Part shown: in pieces, positions 9,182-14,248 of the stretch | Numbering within the stretch: position 1 is the first letter of the stretch | Layout: the number at the start of each line of letters is the position of its first letter | Assembly (NCBI GenBank): GCA_043802925.1 | Contig: JAZDKP010000323.1 | Coordinates: forward strand, 1 to 14,248 | Direction: 5' to 3' | DNA length: 14,248 nt | Origin: JAZDKP01 sp043802925 | GTDB taxonomy: Bacteria > Fibrobacterota > OXYB2-FULL-49-7 > JAEUSG01 | Program-made: the position numbers and the translations under genes | Notes under the pieces: generated by a model | Database searches by the model: none | What the model was told of the DNA's origin: nothing | What the model saw: only the letters and a program-made list of their open reading frames with translations

Positions 9182-10138
9182 TTACTTGTAATTCCCTTCT
9201 TTGCGCCACACGTCGAGCATCAGTTCGTACCGTTCGAGCGCCAGGCCCGTGTAAATACAGTTGCTGGTCCCGAAGGCGTACCCGTACCCTGGCATGCCGT
9301 GCTTCAGCTCGTACCGCGCGGATTCGCGGATTTCGTCATCGGTGCCGGTCTGCAGCTTGGCGCAGTTCACGTTCCCGATCAGGCAGACTTTATCGCCGAC
9401 GCGGCGTTTGACCTCCGCGATGTCGACCGTGCCTTGAGGGTCCAGGCTCTGCAGCGCATGCGGGTTGGCGTCCACCAGCGCGTCGAGGATGGGCATGATA
9501 TTGCCGTCCGTGTGCTTGATGACGTAATACCCCATGTCGCGGTAACCTTTGACAAGCTGCTTGAGGTAGGGGGCCACAAAGTCGCCGAACATGTCGGGTG
9601 AAAAGAAGGGATTGTCGTTAAAGCAGTAGTCCGAACAGAGGCAGAAGCCGTCCAGTACGCCCCATTCCTTCATCCGGCGCCCGTTTTCCAGCGCCTTGTC
9701 CACGTTTTTCTGCGCCTCGTCCTTCATGCCTTGGGGGTCGTCCGCGAACTTCATGACAAAGTCCATCATGTCGTTGCCGTTGGGGATGGAATAAGTGGCG
9801 TCGCCGTGGATGCTGATAAAGTGGTTGTTGCCGTCGATTTTACGCGCGTGTTCGATTGCCTTGCGCACGTCTTCCCGTTCCCAGCCTTTGACCCAGGTAA
9901 AAATGGTGCCCGACAGCTCAAAGCGTTTGAGCACCGAAATATACAGGTCCGCCACGTCCTTACGGTGGAGGTCGCGTTCATGCTCGCTCATCTGGTTCCA
10001 CTGGTGGAACTGGCGGTGTGAGGCATGGAGCCGACCGAAAGCCTCCATGGTCAGGAAAAACTCCAGTTCAAAATGGGGCACGCGACCCTGGATGGGCCTG
10101 CGTTCCAGGGCTGCGATGAACCGTTCTCTGGGTGTCAT
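9182..10138 (-). CDS. Uroporphyrinogen decarboxylase (URO-D) superfamily protein, MtaA/CmuA-like methyltransferase type
   Basis: 318 residues, close to the usual 320-350 for the fold. It opens with MTPRERFIAALERRP, the common start of URO-D-like methyltransferases. Family signatures seen: 'GDATYSI' (about 112-118), 'CLCSDYCFNDNPFFSP' (166-181), 'YYVIKHTDGN' (204-213), 'LQSLDPQGTVDIAEVK' (229-244), 'CLIGNVNC' (252-259) and 'FGTSNCIY' (289-296). In the MtaA/MtbA group a His and two Cys bind the zinc that activates a thiol. H209, C259 and C294 are the best candidates by position (inference). The N-terminal RQAGRY signature of true HemE is absent, so haem synthesis is unlikely. No corrinoid protein or methyltransferase partner lies in the window. 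It sits one base downstream of the lipoprotein gene stop and directly upstream of the RDD and MFS genes. AAGGAG lies about 13 nt before the ATG, inside the lipoprotein gene. Confidence 0.87.
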   Translation of the reverse strand: MTPRERFIAALERRPIQGRVPHFELEFFLTMEAFGRLHASHRQFHQWNQMSEHERDLHRKDVADLYISVLKRFELSGTIFTWVKGWEREDVRKAIEHARKIDGNNHFISIHGDATYSIPNGNDMMDFVMKFADDPQGMKDEAQKNVDKALENGRRMKEWGVLDGFCLCSDYCFNDNPFFSPDMFGDFVAPYLKQLVKGYRDMGYYVIKHTDGNIMPILDALVDANPHALQSLDPQGTVDIAEVKRRVGDKVCLIGNVNCAKLQTGTDDEIRESARYELKHGMPGYGYAFGTSNCIYTGLALERYELMLDVWRKEGNYK

Positions 10139-10139
10139 C

Positions 10140-10295
10140 CTATTGCTGAAGCTCCTTGTCGAGTTCCTGCACCGCTTCCTTCGCGGCTTTTTCGCTTTTT
10201 TCCGCGTTGGTTTCTTCGGTCGTGGCCGGAGTCGAACAGCAGCCTGTGAAGGCGATTATAAGTGCTGTAAGTGCCGGAATAAGAAAATGTTTCAT
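10140..10295 (-). CDS. Small lipoprotein, 51 residues
   Basis: MKHFLIPALTALIIAFTGCCS is a short basic N-terminus, a hydrophobic core and a lipobox-like FTGC. The mature peptide would begin at C18 and run about 33 residues, ending in a charged helical segment rich in E, K and A ('EKSEKAAKEAVQELDKELQQ') with weak heptad character. The start is set by AGGAGG at 10301-10306, five bases upstream. A longer in-frame reading from 10328 would add a non-signal extension and is disfavoured. It is the first gene of the minus-strand group. Similar size and design occur in entericidin- or Lpp-like small lipoproteins, but no specific family is recognised. The lipobox is imperfect (F at -3). Confidence 0.7.
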   Translation of the reverse strand: MKHFLIPALTALIIAFTGCCSTPATTEETNAEKSEKAAKEAVQELDKELQQ

Positions 10296-10298
10296 GAA

Positions 10299-10306
10299 CC
10301 CCTCCT
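10299..10306 (-). promoter_or_regulatory. Strong ribosome binding site of the lipoprotein gene
   Basis: The minus strand reads AGGAGGGG ending four bases before the ATG at 10295; the AGGAGG core is five bases away. It is the best Shine-Dalgarno sequence in the window and decides the start of the 51-residue lipoprotein. Confidence 0.75.
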
Positions 10307-10315
10307 GTATTAAAT

Positions 10316-10362
10316 ATGAAAATACCATATTCTGAATTAAACTACAAATGAAATACCATATT
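10316..10362 (-). promoter_or_regulatory. Pair of direct repeats in the operon promoter, candidate operator
   Basis: Plus-strand ATGAAAATACCATATT (10316-10331) and ATGAAATACCATATT (10348-10362) differ by one inserted A. Their right ends are 31 bases apart, about three helical turns, so both would face the same side of the DNA. On the minus strand a weak sigma70-like pair fits between them: TTGTAG at 10342-10347, a 17-base spacer and TATTTT at 10319-10324. One repeat would then overlap the -10 and the other would abut the -35. The promoter is a weak guess; the repeat is directly visible. Confidence 0.55.
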
Positions 10363-10521
10363 AAGGGCGTGGGGGAGAGGATAATGCTGGTAAAAGGTTG
10401 TGACGTTGCCCTGGTTCCTTCAGAAAAATGAAATTTCCGGCCTTGGCCGAATTAGACCCATCGTGATTAAAAAGAAAGGAAAATTGAGAAAAAAAAGATA
10501 TAACATTTGACTTTACTTTCA

Positions 10522-10537
10522 TTAATAACAATATTAA
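10522..10537 (+). promoter_or_regulatory. Inverted repeat just before the secreted-protein gene
   Basis: TTAATA-ACAA-TATTAA is a perfect 6-bp dyad ending four bases before the ATG at 10542. Nearby are a TTGACT (10507-10512) and a TATAAC (10499-10504), but they do not form a well-spaced promoter together. No Shine-Dalgarno sequence is present before the ATG. The dyad could be an operator or simply part of an AT-rich promoter region. Confidence 0.3.
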
Positions 10538-10541
10538 CATC

Positions 10542-11123
10542 ATGAAAATTATGTTACTTGCAGCTTTTTTACTCCTGACCGCCTCCCTCACGTTCAGCCA
10601 GATACCCGCGGTGCCCGCCCAGCCCAAGGTGGAAAAGTTCGGCTTTAAAGACGTGCCGTTTGGTGTGCCCAAAGACGCACTTGTCCGGCAGCTCTGCATC
10701 CGATTCGGCTTCAAACAGACCTCGGCCCTCAAACGGAAAAATTTCAGCGACCTCAAGCTCCAGGAACTCATTACGCTGCCGGGGTGCTGCTATTCCAAGT
10801 ACCTGCTGGCCAAAGACACGGTCGAGGCACGCTGGATCTTCAATTCCGAGGAAAAGTTTAGCGAACTCCAGTTCCGGACCGCGCTCCCCAGGGCCGACAA
10901 TACCCCGGACAACGTCCGGCTTTCCGCCGAGTTCTTCAACACGTTGTTCGAGGCCAAGTACGGCCCGGCCGCTTCTAAAAACGAGGTCAATTTCAGCGCG
11001 CTCGATTCCGCTGCCATCACCCCGTATTGGGCGTGGAGCAAGGCCGGTGCAGCCATCCAGACCGGTTTTCTGGCTGACAAGGCTAATTATTACGCTGTGG
11101 CCAGCGTCGCGCTCCCGCGCTGA
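10542..11123 (+). CDS. Small secreted/periplasmic protein of unknown function, 193 residues
   Basis: Residues 1-19 form a signal peptide (KIMLLAAFLLLTASLTFS, probable cleavage before QIP). Mature residues 34-47 read 'GFKDVPFGVPKDAL', a pattern often seen at the start of small periplasmic proteins of unknown function ('F.d.pfG.s...v'). A Cys pair (GCCY, about 81-84) and a C-terminal 'YWAWSKAGAAIQTGFLADKANYYAVASVAL' hairpin-like segment follow. No enzymatic motif is seen. It stands alone between the divergent lipoprotein operon (246 bases to its left) and the convergent 106-residue membrane protein (35 bases between stops). No Shine-Dalgarno precedes the ATG at 10542; a second ATG three codons later has none either. 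The family is not recognised. Confidence 0.75.
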   Translation: MKIMLLAAFLLLTASLTFSQIPAVPAQPKVEKFGFKDVPFGVPKDALVRQLCIRFGFKQTSALKRKNFSDLKLQELITLPGCCYSKYLLAKDTVEARWIFNSEEKFSELQFRTALPRADNTPDNVRLSAEFFNTLFEAKYGPAASKNEVNFSALDSAAITPYWAWSKAGAAIQTGFLADKANYYAVASVALPR

Positions 11124-11158
11124 CGCATTCGCAGTTATCTTCAGCCGGTCTTTTATCT

Positions 11159-11479
11159 TTACTTCTCTGTTTTCCCGACAGTAAATCCCAACAGTCCGCC
11201 GAGAATCAGCGTCATAGCGCTGATGGGAACGAGGCTTTGGGGGCTTTGCGCGCCGATGAGCACGGCGGAGGGAAAGAGAACCAGGAAGGATATCAGAATG
11301 CCCTTGAGCATAGGGCGAAGTGTGAGCGTGGAATTGGAAATGAGAAACCCGCTGATGACCCAGAGTGAAAAGGCTGAAGCGCAGGCGTCCCACGACAGCC
11401 TTTGAATGACCATGGGGATGAGGTCCAGAACCCCGGTCCCTGCGCCCAGGAGCGCACCCATCAACTGTCTGCGGCCCAT
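11159..11479 (-). CDS. Small polytopic membrane protein, 106 residues
   Basis: The start at 11479 is chosen because AAGGGG lies about eight bases upstream and the first helix follows at once. Longer in-frame readings run into the neighbouring gene and give non-membrane, shadow-like sequence. Three to four hydrophobic segments are visible: about 6-26, 33-48, 57-76 and 80-102. The first ('GALLGAGTGVLDLIPMVIQRLSWDA') is glycine-rich with a central Asp-Leu-Ile-Pro, and the last ('LILGGLLGFTVGK') ends in a basic tail. No family is recognised. It lies 76 bases downstream of the secreted 311-residue gene on the same strand, so co-transcription is possible but not shown. Confidence 0.7.
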   Translation of the reverse strand: MGRRQLMGALLGAGTGVLDLIPMVIQRLSWDACASAFSLWVISGFLISNSTLTLRPMLKGILISFLVLFPSAVLIGAQSPQSLVPISAMTLILGGLLGFTVGKTEK

Positions 11480-11555
11480 GGTTTGCCCCCTTGTAAACAG
11501 ACTCTGAATAGCATAATACGCGCGCCCACTTTTTCGAGAGATTCTTTCAGGGCCG

Positions 11556-12491
11556 TCACTTCTTTCCGAAGACAAATCCCTGGTAGAACGTGCCTTCACT
11601 GGCTTCCAGATTGTACATGACAGTAATGGTCTTGGTAAGGCCGTTTTTAAAAGCGTTTTTGGGGTTTTTGCCCACCGCGTCAATAATGTTGCGAAAGGCC
11701 ATGTTACTGGCTCTGTCTTTTTCGGTCTTCCGGTTGTTGTAGCAGATGGAGTCCTTTCCGATCAGACTGGCCGTATAACCGAAGTATTGGACCCGCTGCG
11801 GCCGGAACGTCAGTGTGCCGTCACGGTTGGCCATGTTGTGGTGGGTGGCCACGGTAAAGCCGGTGTCGGTCTGGTGGAACGAAAGCCTGTCCATCGGCAC
11901 ATAATCCAGCTCTTCAAGCCCGATGGTCGAGTGCTTGCGGGTGTAATCGATTTTATAGATAAAGCTGAAACCGTAGATGTCCACGGCAAAAGGGTTCAGC
12001 TGCTTGGCCAGTCGTGACGTATGGACGTTGACATATCCTTTTTTCAATTTGAACCGCACGGCCTGTGAGTCCTCCGGAAACCGGCTCACAAAAAAGACCA
12101 CTTCCCTTGGCATGTATAGCTTGACCTGCCGCCACATTCCTGGAATGGGAATCACCAGGTCATGATCAAACAGCAGCGTCAGTTCGTGGTGCGTCAGCCG
12201 GATCGCCTTGCAGCTTTTTAGTGGAAAATAGGTTTTGATGTCTTTTTTCAGCTTGAGGATGGTTTCGCGGGTCAGCATGATATTGTCTATGGTGTCCGCT
12301 TTGTAGATTTCATAAAAGAGCTGTATCAATTCCTCTTTTGACGCGAAGGTTTTTCCCTTTATAAAACGCTTGCAGTCCTGGTAAGAAAAAGGCGTCAAGG
12401 TAATTTCGGCCTGCGAAGGCGACCGGGCAACCATTAACAACGCCAGAATCAGCATCAGGTAACCGGAGGAATGGAACATAGGCTTTTTCAT
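11556..12491 (-). CDS. Secreted protein of unknown function, 311 residues
   Basis: The N-terminus (MKKPMFHSSGYLMLILALLMVARSPSQA, cleavage probably before EITL) is a signal peptide. The rest is soluble and mixed alpha/beta. It has an N-terminal helical part (about 35-95, 'DCKRFIKGKTFASKEELIQLFYEIYKAD') and then a beta-rich body rich in aromatic and basic residues ('MPREVVFFVSRFPEDSQ', 'FSFIYKIDY', 'RPQRVQYFGYTASLIG'). Only a few Cys are present, with no repeats and no catalytic triad or metal motif recognised. The ATG lacks a clear ribosome binding site. It follows the phosphoesterase gene by 40 bases on the same strand, so the two are probably co-transcribed. A lipid- or envelope-related role is a guess from location only. 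Confidence 0.75.
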   Translation of the reverse strand: MKKPMFHSSGYLMLILALLMVARSPSQAEITLTPFSYQDCKRFIKGKTFASKEELIQLFYEIYKADTIDNIMLTRETILKLKKDIKTYFPLKSCKAIRLTHHELTLLFDHDLVIPIPGMWRQVKLYMPREVVFFVSRFPEDSQAVRFKLKKGYVNVHTSRLAKQLNPFAVDIYGFSFIYKIDYTRKHSTIGLEELDYVPMDRLSFHQTDTGFTVATHHNMANRDGTLTFRPQRVQYFGYTASLIGKDSICYNNRKTEKDRASNMAFRNIIDAVGKNPKNAFKNGLTKTITVMYNLEASEGTFYQGFVFGKK

Positions 12492-12531
12492 AAAGGGTTT
12501 CTAGGAAAAGGGCATCTTCTAAAAGCCCGGT

Positions 12532-13692
12532 TCACTCCCCGAACCGCACCCGGATGTTCACAATCTCCGGCCAGGCCACAAGACGGATGGGTGGGCCCCA
12601 GGTGCCGGCGCCGCTCGAGACATATATATGCGTGTTGCCTTTTTTCATGTAGCCGTAGCTCAGTTCAAAGATGCGCTTAGTGATACAATTGATGGGCCAG
12701 AACTGGCCGTGGTGGGTGTGGCCCGACAGCTGCAGGTCCACGCCCTCCGCCGTGGCCTCGTTCAACCGGTGCGGCTCATGGTCAAGCAGGATGACCGGCC
12801 GGCTGCGGTCCACCCCGCGCATCAGCTCCTTGAGCGGCTTCCGTCGAATGCCTGAAAAGCGTACCGAGGAATAATCCTCACGGCCAACCAGATTGAATGC
12901 GTTGTCTACGAGTTCAGAGGCGTCGCGCAGCATGCGGATGTTGTGTTCCGACAGGTATCGGCAGGCCGCTTCCACGCCGCCGATATATTCGTGGTTCCCG
13001 GTGCAGGCATAGACACCGAGGGGGGCGCGGATGCGTTTCAGCGACTCGCCTATGTTTCCCCGCAGCACGGGAGCCAGGTCCTCGTCCACAATATCGCCGG
13101 GCAACAGTACAATGTCAGGGGCGAGCGCGTTTATTGTGCCAACCATGCGATCAAATCGTTTCCGGCCCACAATGACGCCCAGGTGGATGTCCGAGGCCAT
13201 GACGATGTTCAGCGTTTTCCGGCCGGGCACGGGCTTCGCAATGGACAGGTCCAGTGTGCGCACACGGAGGTTTAACGCCTGATAATATCCAACGGCCATG
13301 AGCAGCACGACCGCGGTGAATGCAACAAAAAAGGCTTCCCGCCGGGCCTGGATCAAATTATCCGCAATGAACGGCGGAAAGAAGTGGAGCCAGAGATTGA
13401 CAAGCCGGAGCATGTCCACGAAGACTACGATAAAAAAGAAATAGGTCATGGCCCCGAACCAGAAGGAGCCGACCCAGTTGAGCGGCACGCCAATTGCGGT
13501 CAAACCGGCACGTTCCAGGAGCCTGCCCGCAATGAACGCAAGCGATAGAAAGAGGAAGAGCGTGATGTAAATACCACGGAAGGGTGACGGTGGCGTCAGC
13601 GCCTGAAGTCCGCGGATGAACAGGTAATAATTGATGAGGCCGTAGAGGCTGAGGAAGACCGTGAAGAAAATGATCATGGCGCTGGTTTTCAT
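12532..13692 (-). CDS. Membrane-anchored calcineurin-like metallophosphoesterase (YaeI/YkuE-like)
   Basis: 386 residues. Residues 1-140 hold about four TM helices (5-26, 39-58, 72-96, 118-138). The catalytic domain follows with the full metallophosphoesterase motif set: 'SDIHLG' (D168, H170), 'GDIVDE' (D200), 'GNHEY' (N233, H234), 'DHEP' (304-307) and 'GHTHHGQ' (H325, H327). These residues hold the two-metal centre in the PF00149 family, and none is missing. Proteins of this layout (TM bundle plus C-terminal phosphoesterase) are commonly annotated YkuE/YaeI-like and act on phosphoester or pyrophosphate lipids in some bacteria; the substrate here is unknown. The ATG at 13692 has no Shine-Dalgarno. 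Met6 (13677) is an alternative start. It is preceded by the palindromic repeat at 13721-13761 and followed closely by the secreted 311-residue gene. Confidence 0.9.
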   Translation of the reverse strand: MKTSAMIIFFTVFLSLYGLINYYLFIRGLQALTPPSPFRGIYITLFLFLSLAFIAGRLLERAGLTAIGVPLNWVGSFWFGAMTYFFFIVVFVDMLRLVNLWLHFFPPFIADNLIQARREAFFVAFTAVVLLMAVGYYQALNLRVRTLDLSIAKPVPGRKTLNIVMASDIHLGVIVGRKRFDRMVGTINALAPDIVLLPGDIVDEDLAPVLRGNIGESLKRIRAPLGVYACTGNHEYIGGVEAACRYLSEHNIRMLRDASELVDNAFNLVGREDYSSVRFSGIRRKPLKELMRGVDRSRPVILLDHEPHRLNEATAEGVDLQLSGHTHHGQFWPINCITKRIFELSYGYMKKGNTHIYVSSGAGTWGPPIRLVAWPEIVNIRVRFGE

Positions 13693-13720
13693 TATAGTAT
13701 TACGGAATCGCTCATACGGC

Positions 13721-13761
13721 TCCCTCTCCTTCAGGAGAGGGGGAAAGGGGGTGAGGTGAGG
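13721..13761. repeat. Palindromic C/G-rich dispersed-type repeat
   Basis: CCCTCTCCT (13722-13730), TC, then AGGAGAGGG (13733-13741) form a perfect 9-bp hairpin. It is followed by a purine-rich GGAAAGGGGGTGAGGTGAGG arm. This CCCTCACCCC/CCCTCTCC layout resembles intergenic dispersed repeats seen in many bacterial genomes. It fills almost all of the 69-base gap between the HycI-like and phosphoesterase genes. There is no T-run after the stem on either strand, so it is not a canonical intrinsic terminator. Confidence 0.5.
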
Positions 13762-14248
13762 TTATCGCTTTTTCCCTGCCCTCTTCACTTCCAGCGCCGC
13801 GTGGATTTCCTGTGTCAGCGTTGCAGCGACCTCCTTGACGGCCGCGTTCACCTCTTGGGACATGGGAGCCGCGAAATCCAGGGTTTGGGGCTGTATTCCA
13901 ATGACCATGACCGCGCTCGAGATGGATTCATGCAGGTACGTGATCATAAGCTTTAACGGGATTTGGTGGGTGGAAAAGGAAATACCGCCAATTTTATCGG
14001 GCGGGATGGCGCTGATGGTGCCCGGCTCTTGCCCGGAATTGGCCGCGTCGACGATAATCAGGTGGCTCGGATTGTAGTCCTTGATGACGCCGGTCAGGTT
14101 TTCGGGCGCGGTTTCGCCCAGCAGTATTTTAAGGCGCGCGCCAAAGCGGGAAGGGGGGCAGCTTTTTTTAAGGAGTCCGGCGATTTGGAGCCCGGCCGCG
14201 TCGTCGCCGCGGAGCGGGGAGCCCACGGCCAGGACGCAGATGCGGGTT
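13762..14248 (-). CDS. hycI: HycI-type [NiFe]-hydrogenase maturation endopeptidase, 5' partial
   Basis: The frame is open to the right edge, with TRICVLAVGSPLRGDDAAG readable at the border. A GTG at 14226 sits inside this motif and is not the real start, which lies beyond the window, probably by only a few codons. The sequence follows E. coli HycI closely in layout: 'GDDAAG' near the N-terminus, 'APEN', 'HLIIVDAANSGQEPGTI', 'STHQIPLKLMITYL' and 'VMVIGIQPQTLDFAAPMSQEV'. In HycI, Asp16, Asp62 and His90 bind nickel. The matching residues here (second Asp of GDD, Asp of VDAA, His of STHQ) are all present. The enzyme removes the C-terminal extension of the hydrogenase large subunit after nickel insertion, in the cytoplasm. 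HycI-like members serve group 4, Hyc/Ech/Mbh-type enzymes, so such a locus is expected just upstream of this gene (inference). About 161 residues are visible, against 156 in E. coli. Confidence 0.9.
   Translation of the reverse strand, partial: TRICVLAVGSPLRGDDAAGLQIAGLLKKSCPPSRFGARLKILLGETAPENLTGVIKDYNPSHLIIVDAANSGQEPGTISAIPPDKIGGISFSTHQIPLKLMITYLHESISSAVMVIGIQPQTLDFAAPMSQEVNAAVKEVAATLTQEIHAALEVKRAGKKR

Noticed and set aside
9182..10138. Calling the URO-D gene hemE (haem biosynthesis)
   Set aside because: The RQAGRY active-site signature is missing and the Cys/His pattern fits the methyltransferase branch. No other haem genes are nearby.
11480..11683. N-terminal extension of the 106-residue membrane protein
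   Set aside because: It would overlap the neighbouring secreted-protein gene and adds R/S/T-rich shadow sequence. A good ribosome binding site precedes the shorter start at 11479.
13691..13696. Perfect TATAAT on the minus strand at the phosphoesterase start
   Set aside because: It overlaps the ATG itself, so it could only serve a start further inside the gene, and no -35 is found at the right distance. Probably chance, although Met6 as the start cannot be fully excluded.

Overview
The window reads as a piece of an anaerobic bacterial chromosome, most likely from the Fibrobacterota-Chlorobiota-Bacteroidota (FCB) side of the tree or a related candidate phylum. Two things suggest this. One is a giant secreted Ig-repeat protein ending in a NYPNPFNP-type C-terminal (FlgD-Ig/type IX-like) sorting domain. 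The other is an edge gene for a HycI-type maturation endopeptidase of a membrane-bound [NiFe] hydrogenase. Coding DNA is moderately GC-rich. The only clearly AT-rich stretch is the divergent promoter region around 10296-10541. Nothing here fixes the genus, and the phylum assignment is inference.

Layout. (1) 1-7020, plus strand: a 5'-truncated surface protein (at least 1996 residues, 15 Ig-like units), followed with a short overlap by an exported protein with two AMIN-like domains and a C-terminal membrane segment. (2) 7047-10295, minus strand, read right to left: a 51-residue lipoprotein, a URO-D superfamily methyltransferase-like enzyme, an RDD membrane protein and a 12-TM MFS permease. The gaps are 1, 1 and 13 nt, so this is very probably one operon. 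A strong ribosome binding site precedes it, and two direct repeats sit about three helical turns apart in its presumed promoter. (3) 10542-11123, plus strand: a divergent small secreted protein of unknown function. (4) 11159-14248, minus strand, read right to left: a HycI-like protease (cut by the window edge), a membrane-anchored metallophosphoesterase, a secreted 311-residue protein of unknown function and a 106-residue polytopic membrane protein.

How the parts may work together. The Ig-array protein and its AMIN partner look like a translationally coupled pair, a cell-surface filament or adhesin plus a peptidoglycan-associated envelope factor. The minus-strand operon pairs a URO-D-fold enzyme carrying thiol-rich metal-ligand candidates with a permease and two envelope proteins, but with no corrinoid protein in view. 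That makes it the best candidate here for an undescribed small uptake/demethylation system, although its substrate cannot be read from the sequence. The HycI gene implies a hydrogenase locus just beyond the right edge. No tRNA, rRNA, CRISPR array or insertion sequence was seen. No gene-free stretch exceeds 300 bases; the longest is 246 bases (10296-10541).
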